Shown here: positions 31,977-44,869 of the stretch, piece after piece
Layout of the letters: the number at the start of each line of letters is the position of its first letter
Position numbering within the stretch: position 1 is the stretch's first letter
Assembly (NCBI GenBank): GCA_021234155.1
Contig: JAJEKV010000052.1
Span: forward strand, 2,660,254-2,724,253
Direction: 5' to 3'
DNA length: 64,000 bases
Source of the DNA: Isoetes taiwanensis
Lineage: Eukaryota > Streptophyta > Lycopodiopsida > Isoetales > Isoetaceae
Program-made: the position numbers and the translations under genes
The notes under the pieces: model-generated
Told to the model about the DNA's origin: nothing
The model's database searches: none
What the model saw: the letters and a program-made list of their open reading frames with translations, nothing else

Positions 31977-33129
31977 TAAAAGGTTTTGGCATGGATTTGA
32001 ACAAGGCATATTGTAGAGCTACAATGATAGTAGGCGAGGCCGTGGCCAATATTTGCGTTGTTGCTACTTTTAGTGTGGTTCTCTTTGTTGCGAATTGGAG
32101 GGACCTAAAAGTAGCTCCTCTGTTTGAGGGTAGATTGCTGGTCTTTGATACGGGCTATCATAGTGTTTTTTATACAGTTCATATGGTCTAGCACTTTGCT
32201 ATGCATCAGAGCTGGTTAGAAAAGGCAGGGTATCATTCAGTCCAATAATGAAGCATTTTGTTTTGCTCATATTTACTGCTTTTGGGGTTGTCAAGACACT
32301 TGCTCTCGCTCTGGATATAATCAAAGGGTCAGATACAATAGGCTCAGTTTTTTACATTCTAGAGTATAAAACAGAAATTGCCTTAGATGATTCAGAGATA
32401 TCAACTTTTACTCATGTTAATGGTGAAATTGGATTAAGACATGCCAGCTTTATTTACCCAACGAGGTATGATATCTTGGTTTTTGAGGATCTGAACTTAA
32501 AAGTCTATGCTGGTAGGAGCATTGCACTTCTGAATCTAGTGGTTCAGGCAAAAGCTCTATTATTGACGTCATAAGCAGATTTTACGATCCAGTATCTGAA
32601 AAGGTTTTGATTGATGTATGGGATATTAAAAGGATAAATCTGAGGTCTTTGGGACAGCATATTGGCTTGTTGCAACATGAGCTACTACTTTTTGCTACTA
32701 TTATATACGAGAACATTCTATATGGTAAACCTAAAGCAACAAAAAGCGAGGTTGTTGAAGCAGCTAAGGCAGTTAACGCTCATACATGCATAAGTGGACT
32801 AACTGATGAATATAAAACAGATGTAGGGAAGATGAGAGTGCAGTTATATGGCGGGCAAAAGCAACGCGTTGCTATTCCAAGGCAGTTTTAAAAAAATCTA
32901 GCAATATTGTTGCTTGATGAAGCTACCGCATTGGTGCATAGTCTGAAAAGATTGTTCATGCTGCACTGGACCGTAGCATGAGTGATAGGACAAAGTGATG
33001 GTAGCACATAGGTTATCTACAATAAAAAATACAGATATTATTGCAGTTCTACAAAGTGGAAAGATGGTTGAGCAATGAAGTCATGATGATCTCATTTTTA
33101 AGTCTGGTACATATATACAAACCTTGTGA
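31977..33129 (+). pseudogene. ABCB (P-glycoprotein/MDR-type) transporter pseudogene, C-terminal half
   Basis: The order of motifs follows plant ABCB proteins: LKGFGMDLNKAYCRA and TMIVGEAVANICVVATFS (about 31977-32075); YGLALCYASELVRKG and FVLLIFTAFGV (about 32180-32290, other frame); LALDIIKGSDTIGSVFYIL; a Walker A, SSGSGKSS, at 32535-32558 displaced by a one-base deletion; the Q-loop region LRSLGQHIGLLQHE; a signature changed to LYGGQ; a stop, then Walker B LAILLLDEAT (about 32893-32925); SEKIVHAALDRS in yet another frame; and AHRLSTIKNTDIIAVL with a final TGA at 33127. Several frameshifts and stops show loss of function. Introns are not obvious across the NBD, but the upstream half is missing. 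Confidence 0.88.
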
Positions 33130-33139
33130 CTTACAAGAA

Positions 33140-34840
33140 AACAGAAAATAAATTGAAAAAATTGTCAAATTGTGCAATAGAGAATAGATTTACAAGAAAT
33201 AGAGACTGATTTATGTGGATAAGAGCATTATTTTGCATCCTGCAAGGGATCAGGACATGCTTGTTCTCAAGAAGTTAAGAAAGTTCCATGATTTTCAAGA
33301 TGGAGGAAGAATTCTCATGAAGATAATCAATGAGAAAAGAGTTGAAAGCTGCAAAAAATGAAAGCAATTATGAACTTTATTTTGTCACACTTTATCCATT
33401 TTGATCCCTAAAATCTGGTTGGATTTAGAAAATACATCAAACTATTCATGATAGGCCTATGTACCAATTATTTTTTTGAGATAAATGCTAATAATTTTTT
33501 TTCCAATGTTGTAAAAGCGTTGGATTGCAAACAGGAGGCAAATATAAAGAGAATAGAGAGTTCCTCAGTCTATATCTAGGTATTGAAGGCGAAGTCACAT
33601 GGGCTGAAATTGCTGCAACGCTTCTTGGCACGCATGCCAACAACAGCAGCTATTGTTCAAGGGTTGGGCATACGCGGGGCTAGCTGCTCAGGTTTGGGCT
33701 TAGCTGCTCTGATGACAAAGGATCTGTAACAGTGCTGCAGTTTATCATGTGAACTAGCCAACAACCTGCTGCCTAGCTTAAAGCTCAGAATCGCTATTGC
33801 ACAGCTTGGGAAGGCCATATGAACTTGGCATGAGCCACTAAACAGACCGAATTTCAAATGGAAGGTAACTTCTTCTTTTATGATGTATAGATCTCTATGT
33901 TCGTGTTTGCCACGTCCATATTTCATTTTCCATTTTCATTTTGTACCTTGTGTTATCTTTGCAAACAAGTTTGCACTTATAATAAATAGTTAGCTGGCAT
34001 ATTTTATGTTCCATTTTCAGCCGTATCTTGTGTTATCTTTGCAAACAAGTACGCACTTATATTAAACAGTTAAATGTTTGAGATTCAAGGTTGGGCAACT
34101 TGCCTTCCTTTTCTGCCACTTTCCTATCTAGCCGTCTGATTCATAACAACTCCTCTTCCTCCTCCTCTTCCTCATCTTCTAACTTGGAACGATAATTGTG
34201 TGTATTGTTAGTTGTATTATCCAAAGCATTTTTTGCGTGCATAAAATTATTTTAGTAGTGGTTCAAGTCCCCCTTGAGTTCTATGAATTGACTTGCATAG
34301 CTTCGTAATCAAAACTCTTGGGCTAAAAAAATGACACTCTATGCTCAAACAAAAAAGACCCACACGAAATGATGAAACAGAAACGACGCCACAGAAACTA
34401 TGAAAACACACTCTCGGACCACTTGAAGGCAATCCCTCGTGTGCAGCACCTTGTTTTTTTTATATAATAAAAAGTACATAGTACAATGTTTCAATTTTCA
34501 TAAAGAAGAAGAAGAAGAAGAAGAAGAGATTTTAACGTCACGCCATAAAGAACTACTACAGGAGAAGCCTCACCATCTTCATCCTCTATGAACTGAAACT
34601 TATTGGATTGAGCAGCAAGAAAAACAAAAGAGGTATAAGACAGAGGTCATAGAACCTGACTCTCAGTATCTTCTGAATCAAAACGAAGGGGTCGCCCTAT
34701 AGAGGGCGTCTTCCACTTCCAGTATCCATCAAGGAGCCCATACATCCTCGACTGTGTGGAGATCAAGGAGCCCATACATCCTCGACCATATGCAGAAGAC
34801 ACCGTGAAACAATCACCATCACTTCTAAGTGGGATAGGTG
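33140..34840. other. intergenic with short repeats, no gene recognised
   Basis: About 33926-33995 and 34010-34074 are tandem copies sharing TTGTGTTATCTTTGCAAACA. A (GAA)n microsatellite lies at 34504-34525, directly followed by GATTTTAACGTCACGCC. No coding sequence recognised. Confidence 0.55.
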
Positions 34841-34844
34841 GACA

Positions 34845-34990
34845 AGCATTTTTTTTTTTTTTTGAAGGTAAGAGATTTTTTTATATTATATATAAATAAA
34901 GAAGTACAATGCTTGATGTTAGTAGAGAATTACTACAGGAGTAATCTCGACATCTTCATTTTCTACTAACACAAGCTTACTGATATACAT
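34845..34990 (-). mobile_element. retroposon 3' end on minus (poly-T then GAAGGTAAGAGA)
   Basis: T19 at about 34845-34863 is followed by a segment resembling LINE 3' ends inserted in minus orientation. A related sequence without the long T run occurs at about 34448-34600 (shared ACTACTACAGGAG and CTCACCATCTTCAT-like phrases). The extent to the right is unclear. Confidence 0.45.
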
Positions 34991-36105
34991 GAAGCCCAAA
35001 TACTGCTCTGATAGCAAATAAGTCTTGATAGCATAAGATCTCCCGTATGGTAACCAGAGTAGCCAAGATGATGCTAGGAAAGAAGGCTCCCGAAAATTCT
35101 TTCAATGTATGAAGAGAAGTAATAAGAAATAAGAAGTGGATGGAGTTATACATCTGCATCAGTATAGCATTAAATTCCAAGCATCTCGACATAGCAGTAT
35201 CGAGTGCACCTATTCCAAGCTTATCAGTACTTAGAATGGAAACCTGTAATTTGGCTTATCAGTACCAAAATCTTACACTCAAACATCAGTATTTGAGCGG
35301 CTATCCAAGTATGATTACTTGAGAAAGCTCCAGGTTTTTGAAAATTTAAATCAAGCATTAGCACTTGAAGAAGCTATTTTCTGCCTTGGCTTAGACAACT
35401 TCGATTCAATCCTTAATACTTCTAAGAAATCCCACAATAAACCTTCTGATTTGAAAGAAAAATCTGATCAAACTTGGTAAACCTGAATCTTTCTGCTAGT
35501 AAGAAAGTACAGGAGAAGAAAATAGCTGCCTCATAGGACAAAATCTCAAAATTAAGAATTTTGATGCTCAAACCAGAAGCAGCTTATCTTACCAGGATAG
35601 TATCAGATCTACTCCACCTTATAGGCCAAGATTCGCCATTTCGGTGTATCTCTGCATGAAAGGAAAAGAATCTGCCTCCCCAAGAACCGTTTGAAAAATG
35701 GAAATGGAAGTAAGGGCTGTCAGATTTGCTTGATTCTTCTCATTCCAGAACAGAAAACATTATGCTTTGGGAAGCAAAGAGGAGAAAAGCCACGTTAGTG
35801 GCATAACACAAAACCTGGAAGGATCCGCCGCGAAGCTACTCCAAGGAAAAAAACATCATAGAAATTGCAAGATTTGCTCCAGAAGCATGCCCAAATCCTC
35901 TGCTAGCATCCGAAATCCTCCCTTGTAAATGTGATGCAGCAGTGCCAGAATGGGAGAGAGAGGGGCGGCCCCTCTCTCACGGCCGCCCTAGCCGCTGAGC
36001 GCCAAGAACGGCATCTCTCCGTGAGCCAAAAAGAATTTGTAGTTTTTTCTTCCTGGACAAGCATTATGACCAAGCTGCATTACTCCTCTTACCATGACAC
36101 TAAAA
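34990..36105. other. no gene recognised
   Basis: Possible body of the minus-strand retroposon whose tail is at 34845, but no reverse transcriptase motif was found. Confidence 0.35.
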
Positions 36106-36109
36106 ATAT

Positions 36110-36330
36110 GATAGATAGATAGATAGATAGTATTTTAACGTCACACCACTAGGCAGCATCCAACTGGACATGTGACCACACTATATTGCTTGGTTGGGCC
36201 CTGCCCCCAACCACTTTACATTGCGTCTGTGGGTTTTGACACCCAACAGTTCAGAGTGCGATTCTGGGCAGTCTCGAACTCGAGACCTATAGTTGCTAGA
36301 TCTAGTGTGTTACCACTAGACTAAATGCCC
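36110..36330 (-). mobile_element. tRNA-derived SINE with (CTAT)n tail
   Basis: On minus the element starts at 36330 with GGGCATTTAGTCTAGTGG. It has an A-box-like TAGTCTAGTGGTAAC and a B-box-like GGTCTCGAGTTCGAGAC (36287-36271), the internal RNA polymerase III promoter of tRNA-derived SINEs. It ends in GTGACGTTAAAATA followed by the tetranucleotide tail at 36130-36110. Length is about 220 bp. The neighbouring (GAA)n at 34504 and (TATTC)n at 39646 are joined to the same TTTTAACGTCNAC motif, suggesting further tails of related elements. Confidence 0.75.
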
Positions 36331-36339
36331 AAATAGATC

Positions 36340-38330
36340 AGTGTTAGGAGAGCAACCTATCACTCTGCTCATAGAAGCTACCCCTGCTTCTTGAATCCTA
36401 GTTTCTCATCTCATAAGCAAGCAAATTATCCTGTACATTAAATTGTATCAGATGTTGTATTGTCGGGGTAAATATTCAACCTGAGACTGGCTAGACAAAG
36501 CATATACCCAGCTACCAGACTCCTCCTTTTAAAGCTCGGTGCAAGATGTATAGATATCAGTAAAACCCTAGCTCAGCAATCCAATCCAATCTAATCCATT
36601 CAACCTACTTGCATTACAAGCTAAAGCGGACCAAAATTGCATAAGTACCTGATCTTTATCTGAACCACAAATTTAGTCTTTTCACTAGCAAGAAAGGGTA
36701 AAAATAAACAAGGGCATTCCAAATCACTTCAAGATTTATTTCCTTAAATAAGCTTACTCAGAAAGAACTCAAAGACTTGACCTGCTTCAATTTGTATCAA
36801 TTCAACCTATATTTTTCCAATCTATCCCAGATCGACTCAGCCACAGAAAAATCCCATACCAGGGAAGGGCCTACGAAGTTTATCCCCCAATTGGGACTTG
36901 GATGGGCCAAAGCTACTTCATTGTTCTAAACTTCTAAATCTAACATTTAAAGTCCACCATTGTCCTTCTTAGAGACGGTTGGAAATTGCAAAGGATTTAA
37001 TGAATAGTAGTCCCACGGAACGGATGAAAATGCAATGATGCTGCTAATTCTCTATTATTATATCAGCTCTATTACATTCCATCATCTATAGCATATCATT
37101 GTCTATGATTTTAGCAATGGTATGGTATATCGATTGAATAATCTAAGGAGAGAGTAAGTCCTGCAAGAGAATTAATGGACATTTTACGTTTCCCATTTGC
37201 AAGGCTAATACTATTGTTATCTACAATCAAAGTGCCACACTTCAACCAATGCTTGTTTCGAAAAAGATGAAAAACGAGAGCCAGCTGACAAACTATTGCA
37301 TCTATCCAAACATGTGCACATCATTGTAGAATTGAAACAGGTCAATGGGACAGTGAGCCACGTGAAACTAGGATTTCTCAGTGTTGTGACATGGGAATAA
37401 GATGGGCACTTTTACTCTTCAAATATGTCCAGATCAGAGCAAAATATGTGGATCCGATTCAACCTAATGAGCCATTACATGTACTTTTGCAAATACCTGG
37501 TATTCACATTTCCCTCCAACATTGATGGTATACTATGTACATATTCATCAACAAGCTTATTATTGTCAAGGTTTTTCCCTCAAAAACCCTATGGAATGGG
37601 GTTTTTTTGCAATCCTGTGTAGTACTCTGCTCTTTTTGTACTGGATCCCATAGATTGAACCCATCTTGCCTCAAGTTTGACTATTTCTAAAGTGATCTTC
37701 CCTCACGATCTGCTATAGCTTCTTCTCCAGTTTCTCAAACTTTTTTCCATGCAATGATTTGGCATCCAAATCACAATTGGAGCTTCAACAACCATCTGAT
37801 ACGATTCTTGTATCTATTTTTTAAATTTGGTTTTTCTGACAGGTGAGAAACTTTTAAGGTTTTTTTCCAGATTCATGTTTCTAAGGTTATAGTAGTTTTT
37901 ATTTTCGGTTCTCCAAAACTCATGCATTTCAGTTCTACTATGAATTCAAAATGCATTTTTGAGCCCGATGGGTTATCTCCCAGTCTTCATGGATTCTTAT
38001 CTTGGGATGACTCATCCTCGGCATGCCTGCCATGGTTGCAGATGCATTTCTGGAGATAAGATTTCAGTTATGCAGCATGATGCGAACATGGATTACGATT
38101 TTTAAGGTACTTCGGCTGGGTATTATCATCGATATGCACTGTATAGGTAGCACAGGCAGTCCGTGAAAAATTCTTGGTGGTATGTAGATGCAAGCTTTGA
38201 GCCTTTCTATGCAACTTTTTATGGAAGTAGATTCTTTTGTTTTTGGCCAAATTTGATTTTGAAGGTGCCATATTGCATTTGAGAGAGGATGAGGCTGAGA
38301 GGACGAAATTGAGAGCGATCTGCATGGCAA
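36340..38330. other. intergenic, no gene recognised
   Basis: Low coding signal on both strands. A phrase AAGGTTTTTCCCTCAAAAAC near 37570 recurs in similar form at about 39532-39560. Confidence 0.45.
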
Positions 38331-38333
38331 GTA

Positions 38334-38848
38334 TGACATATTTAACAAAATTTGGACTTATTCAAATCTAATAAATGTACTTCAAGAATGCCATGATAAT
38401 ATCATATGTATTTCTAGCTCTTATTAATTTTAATAATTTGTTAGATTTATCTTTAGATCGAAAATATGATACTTACTAAAGTTTAAAGTGTTTTCTAAAC
38501 TAATTCTCGCTTTCATCGATTTAAAATTAAATTTTCTTCTAAAATAACTCTGTATTTTCATCGATTTAAAATGCTATTCTTTTCAAAATATTTAAAGAAA
38601 GTTTTAGATTGACATTAATTAAATGATTACGTTTATGTTTAATAAAAAATTAATAGTTTATTATTAATTAAAAATATATTATATTTCATCAATAATAAAT
38701 CATGCAATAGTTATTATTAAACCAATAACTTTATATCATTTAATTAATCTATTAAAGCATATTTGATCTTCTCAAAGCATATTTGATCTTCTCAAAGCAT
38801 ATTTGATCTATTAAATCTGAATAAGTCCAAATTTTGTTGAATATGTCA
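38334..38848. mobile_element. AT-rich MITE, copy 1
   Basis: Imperfect terminal inverted repeats of about 40 bp: TGACATATTTAACAAAATTT at the left, and the complement of ATTTTGTTGAATATGTCA at the right (ending 38848). The interior is extremely AT-rich with stem-forming TTATTATTAATTAA runs. No coding capacity; no clear target duplication. Confidence 0.65.
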
Positions 38849-39212
38849 TCTTAGATGTTTAACACTTAAGATTACTGTAATGCTCCTTTATTCCTACAAA
38901 CTTACCAAGGTACGTAGCCGTCAATGCAAGGCAAAACATTATTAAAGTATGGAAGGTCCCTTGAAGTCCAAGCCTCGTTGACATCACGTCCGACTTCCGA
39001 CTTGCTACTTGTATAGCTATGTTAACTGGAGATAAAGCGTTTGACTCCCAACGAAACGCGTGATCCTCCACAAAAGGTATCCATCTTCTAGGAAGGAAAA
39101 ATCGAAATATAAATAAAAAATGGTATATATAATATAATAAATAAACAAAACAATTATCAGCGCACCTCACGCAAGTTGCAAAAAGGGAGGTTTTTGTGCC
39201 TCTGCAGGCCAG

Positions 39213-40000
39213 ATGTCTAAACTAATTCTCGATTTCATCGATTTAGAGTTAAATTTTGCTATTAATTAGATTGACATTAATTAAATGATTACGTTTATGT
39301 TTAATAAAAAATGAATAATTTATTATTAATTAAATGTCAATGCATTTTATTTCATCAATAATAAATTATTCAATAGTTATTATTAAACCAATAACTTTAT
39401 ATCATTTACTTAATTTCAACATAAAACTTTTCTCAAAGTATTTTTTATAAGTGTAAAAGTTTGTAAATTGTGAAATTCTTATAATAGTTTCAAGTCATTA
39501 TCTCCGATTGTCTAGTATCATCATTACTGCAAAGGTTTTTCCCTTGAAAACCTTTCGAGGCAGGGGTTTTTTAATCCTAGTAGTAATGATTGTACTAGCC
39601 CATTGTATGGGTCCCATGACCTATTGGTCCGTGGACGTTAAAAAATCTATTCTATTCTATTCTATTCTATTCTATCCTATTCTATTCTATTATCAAACCA
39701 TCAAATTTCATTTAATTATCATGATTGCTAAATTTTGAATCTGTTGAATCATTAAAAATTAAATTTTTTATATTCTTGAAATGTCTAATTCTAAATAGAT
39801 TCAAATGAAAATTAGTTTGGAAATCAAGTTAATTCTTTGATAACCCTTATTGTTTTAATTTAAAGATAAACTTATATAATCAAAATTTATAAAAATTATA
39901 ACAATCAAGAAGAATCAAACAATACATAAATTCTTATAATGGCGTTCTTGAAGTGTTATCTATTAAATCTGAATAAGTCCAAATTTTGTTGAATATGTCA
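39213..40000. mobile_element. AT-rich MITE, copy 2, interrupted
   Basis: The interior from 39213 (CTAAACTAATTCTCGATTTC) and the right end at 39961-40000 match copy 1. The left end is missing. About 39500-39692 is an unrelated insertion ending in a (TATTC)n tail, likely a retroposed sequence. Confidence 0.6.
39646..39691. repeat. (TATTC)n microsatellite
   Basis: About nine pentamers with one CC variant, immediately after CCGTGGACGTTAAAAAA. Read as the 3' tail of a retroposed element in plus orientation. Confidence 0.8.
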
Positions 40001-40004
40001 TAAG

Positions 40005-42550
40005 TATTGTTTACACATACAGATGACATGATGTAGAGACAAAGTTATGGGATGTATATGTGTAATGATTATCAGAATTTCTAGGCCCGCTAAAACCCCC
40101 GTGCGGGATTCTGTGCAGGATGAGCTGGATGGTTTGGAGCAGATAATAGATGTACGCATTCAATAAAAGCATCTAGAAGCTAGCAAGTGCAGATGACTCA
40201 TAAGTCTTCTCATAGTCAAATTTGATAATAGGTATGCATTCTACAATTATTCCTTTCGGAGTATGCAATTCTTGATTAGGAAAATGGATTCATTATGACT
40301 TTACTTAATTATGTGGATTGCAAGCTGCTAGATATATGATTCCAAGCTAAGGATTTTCTTCTTACCATTTCCTTTTATGTGCAATGAAGCATGCTTGAGA
40401 AAATGCATACTTTGCCCATCCCTTTTGGCTATTGGTTCGATTAGGACTTCCCTTTTGCATTTTTTTGCTTTCGTAGTTGTTGTTTGCCCAATGGTAATCT
40501 GTTGAATAGGTAGTAGGCACATTGCATACGGTGTCAGAGACTATATGGTCTAAAAGCCCTTTGTGTGCAGGATTCTGTGGCAGCCATTTCCTTTTATGTG
40601 CAATGAAATGTGCTTTGAAAATGCATATATACTTTGCCCATCCTATTTGGCCATTGGTTCCATTTGTAAAATATTGAATACAGAATATGGAATGCATGCA
40701 GAAAAAGCATGCAATGATCCTCAAGCTTAGTGCACAAAAATGTTACAATGTAAAAAATGGTCCATTGCTAAAATATTACAATGTAAGAAATGGTCTATTG
40801 CTGCTTAAGGAACTATTAGGAGCGTTATTCAATCATCTAAGGTAAGTTTAGGTCACACCTGCAATTATCTCTTTTATCACTTATATAGCTAGGTAGATCA
40901 TGAGATTTCAGATTATAGAGTTTTGAATAAGATTTTCCAATAATTATAGATGGCCAAGAGACTAGACCTCTTGCAGGCTTACGGTTGTGTATATATTTGG
41001 TCTCATAGACTCTATGTAGAATTGTTTCTTACAAGAAGCACAATTTCATTCAGATTGCAGGTCACCAGCATGCTTTGGCATAAGAGTCATATTTGTCTTC
41101 ATCCAGCAATGGACATAATTGCAAAGCCACTTTATGTCAGTCTTTTTATGGTCTGTTCTCTACTTTGTATCATGTTTTTACATTATTATTTTAAAAAGCT
41201 GTTTCACAATAATTCTACATATAAGAGGCTATGATTGTTGTTTGGAGGATCCAATCTTCCTTATCATCTAATTATTTATGTATTGTAATGTTGTAGGCAT
41301 TTTTCTGGACATTTTTCTAGCTTATGCCCCACAAAGAAGCATGTTGGGTATATTTCCACATTAGTATGTTCTTTATCTCATACCCATAATACTTCTTTGA
41401 AGAGCAAGATTGCAAGCTGTGGTCAGGTTCTGAGGAAGATACATCCAAGATTCTTTGCCTGGAAAGATGTCACATCTTGCCCAATGCTACATTGAATTTT
41501 AAGATCAATGTAATTTTTGAAATTTGCGAATCTTAGAACAACTAGCGTCCAAGGTTATTGAAAGTTATTTCTAAGGGATTTATGACTGCTATAGGTACAA
41601 TAGTAGGCCCTGTTGCTCTTATCTGTTTAGATGGTCGAAACTTGCATTTGTGCACTTATAAGGTGTATGTTGGTTGCCACAAAGAATCACTGAAGAATCA
41701 CATTTGCTTTCCAAGAACATTCTATCCTCTTGGCTATGTACAGATATATAGGAATTTGGATGTGTCCTACAACTAATGTGATAGCGCCATAATTATTTAC
41801 AATGGGGGTCCGAGGACTGATGGGAGGAGATGTCATGCTTTTATATTTATTGGTGGCATTGAATGGCATCCTATTGCAGATCATTCAGAGCAATTTGGAA
41901 CATTGCATTACAAATATGCATTGTTCATATGGATTTTCTTCTGCAGCTCAACGTACACTGCTCAATGTCTTCTACTTGGAGCTCTCCACGACAAGAGACA
42001 TAGCTATATTGAATTGTACAATATGTTCGTTGTGTGATATTTTGGTTGGCTCCATCAAATTTCTCTCTGTAGATGTAGAGTAATGCTGGCATTTGTAATT
42101 CTTTTTTGCTAGCATCATGTGATAACCATTCAGAACTCCACCTTTGATGCACAACTCTCATTCAGGCATGGGGTTTAATGCTTATTAATAAGTTTGAACT
42201 ATGGGAATATATCTTGCAACCTTGCATAATCATCCTACAAAAAATATGCTAGAAAAAAAATCATTCATGATCTTTTATACAAATGTGAATGGCCTATGAG
42301 CAAAAATGATACTCTAATGTGAAAATTGACTTTCTCAAGATGCACCTTTATTGCACAAATTTAAAGTGTTGCACAAACAAAAACTTCCATTCATTGAATG
42401 CATACTCTCACGAACCTTTGTAAACATAGAACATAACTCTAAATGATACAATCTAACCTTATCTCCCTTCTCCCATTTTATTCTTTCAAATTTAGCAAGG
42501 TGTTCTGAAGATGTCTACAACTTCATGGCTACATATAATATAGTCATATT
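40005..42550. other. intergenic with direct repeats, no gene recognised
   Basis: About 40369-40444 and 40586-40665 are direct copies (CCATTTCCTTTTATGTGCAA). About 40738-40800 holds two tandem units with TTACAATGTAARAAATGGTC. Frames such as 41802-42083 show no recognisable motif. Confidence 0.5.
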
Positions 42551-42553
42551 TAT

Positions 42554-42582
42554 GCCCGGCAACGTCGGGCACACATTACTAG
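42554..42582 (+). mobile_element. Helitron-like 3' end 1
   Basis: A hairpin GCCCGGCAACGTCGGGC (42554-42570) is followed 8 nt later by CTAG at 42579-42582 and then a T, the canonical Helitron 3' terminus (hairpin, short spacer, CTRR, host T). The 5' end was not located. Confidence 0.65.
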
Positions 42583-42589
42583 TTGTTTT

Positions 42590-43750
42590 TTAATCTGACC
42601 TTCACATCATCAATCACATAGCTTTTGCTTTTGTTGTGTTCTTTTCAACAGTTTTAATTACAAGCCTTGGAAGGACAATGGCAAAAAACAACAAGGCAGG
42701 AGATGCCAGAATGATGCAAGAACCGTGCAAGGGTTGTCGGATTTGATGCAGATAATGGGATTTCATGCTCCAGGCAATGGCATAACTAGAGTTTGCAAGA
42801 ATAGGGAACAAAGTATTTTAGGAATATTCAAAAGATTATTGCGATATAGCCATAATAGCCACAATTAGATCCAATGGGCGGGCACAGTGGGATTCATATG
42901 ACTTGCAAAGGACCCGAGTTTAAATTTATTCATTGTCAAAATTTGCATGATCTTGAACCACAATATTCCCAACTCCAACTTCATGCATATGCTTTTATAA
43001 TAAATGGCCAAGTGGGCCATAGGCCACATTGACATGCCAAAATGTGGCCCAGTTGGCCATTGAGAAAATGGAAAAGATAGTTGGGTCCGACACTAGTCAA
43101 TTGCCACTATGTGGTACAATACACATTTCATTTTTCCTCAAATTTTCCAGCGCTTTTCCTTGTTTGCCCTCATTTTTTCGATCGTCTTATTTATCAACCA
43201 CGATCATGTTTGAACAAAAAAAAATACACAGGGTTTTCGTGGACTTAACCAATTTTTTCGTGAGTGTCATGTTAAAGCCATATCGAGGGAAAAAATACAC
43301 GGAGTTTTTTTTTATTTCATGCTGGTTCAAACATGAGCGTGGTTGTACTATTCTATTGTTAAATAAGACGCTCATCATTCTTTACCCAATGATGTACTTG
43401 CAACCACTTTATCAATGATACAAGTACACATTCCCAACGAACTTCCGTATATAGTTTATGGCTTTTGTGTTTACAGAAATGGGCTCAAGGCTACGTGTGC
43501 CCATTACGAACCGACTTTTTGTTATATGGATTATGGCTTTCGTGTTGTAGAAATTGTCTCATGTTAAATGTTTTTATTTGTGTTATGCACCATCTGACTA
43601 TTGGAATATTATGAAATGCTAGTTATGCATGTTCTTAGGGAAGAAATATACTACCTTGAGTATAAGTGACATGAAAAGCAATTGATTTAGTTTTACTGCT
43701 CCCTATATTATGTAGAGTAACAATATACAACCAAAAGTAACTACTCGCGT
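42590..43750. other. intergenic, no gene recognised
   Basis: No coding motif. Near-repeats containing AAAAAATACACRGRGTTTT occur at about 43216-43310. Confidence 0.4.
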
Positions 43751-43755
43751 TTATG

Positions 43756-44866
43756 TATGTATAATTCCATCTAGATTTTCAAGAGTTACAAACAAATCTA
43801 GGGCACATAATGGTAAATTGCCTCTTGCATCACTATTGGTATAACATAAATTCTCCGAAGGAGATGAATTTGCAAAAGTTGTCTAAAGAATTAACCACAT
43901 GGGGAAAACAATATCCAGGATTCCTCTCAATTGACAATGTTGGGTGAACGACATAATTAGGCTACATGAAACATTGCCACTTTCATTTCAATATCCACTT
44001 TCACAATATCGACACCTGTATTTAAACATTATACTAGCCCAACGCTAAATATGCATGTCAATGATTACAATATGATCTATAAATTTGGGTATATATGCAC
44101 CAACAAAGCACCTTTAAGCAATGTAGTTTGAATATTCTTTACTATCCCATATAGCATAATGCAAATAATGTTGTTCTTTTATTACTCTTTGTCTTCGTGG
44201 ACGACATATCACATCTCCACCGGCAAGTTGCTAAGTGTACAGAATTCGCAAGTTTCAAAAGTCGAGTCTGTTCATTCACTGTTTCTGTCGTATAGCATTG
44301 ACATGGAAATTTATGTCCTTTCTTAGTTCATTTCTTGGAAAGACTAAGCAATAAATTCCCTATCAAGAACTTAGGCCTTTTTCCACAGTAGTCCCAAAAT
44401 ACTACTACCATATACAATATACGACACTATTTGTGACTCAGGGCTAAAAATGAGACACATAAACTTGAACTTGCTTTTCCACTGCATGGTAGTCTATGAC
44501 ACCACTAAAATATTAGTGGAAAACCATGAAAAAATAATTAGTTATGTATTCAAATAAGACTAGATGTTTCTATTTTATGGTGGGGGAAATCCCCCGGAAT
44601 AAAATAACACTCCATTTACAATCCAAACCTATTCCGAACCTAAATAAGACATCTCTTATTTTCATAGTGGAAAAGTGATTTTCTTTTAGGGCAATAGATG
44701 GCCAAATATCATTTGATAAAATATGTGTCTGTCCATTCAAGTCTGTTCATTCACTGTTTCTGTCGTATAGCATTGACATGGAAATTTATGTCCTTTCTTA
44801 GTTCATTTCTTGGAAAGACTAAGCAATAAATTCCCTATCAAGAACTTAGGCCCTTTTCCACAGTTA
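43756..44866. repeat. duplicated locus, copy 2, left part (rearranged)
   Basis: Segments match 5646-5848, 5353-5438 and 6780-6975 of copy 1, but in a different order and without gene A. A block of about 125 bp is itself duplicated at 44264-44387 and 44742-44866 (shared TTCTTGGAAAGACTAAGCAA). Confidence 0.75.
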
Positions 44867-44869
44867 TCT

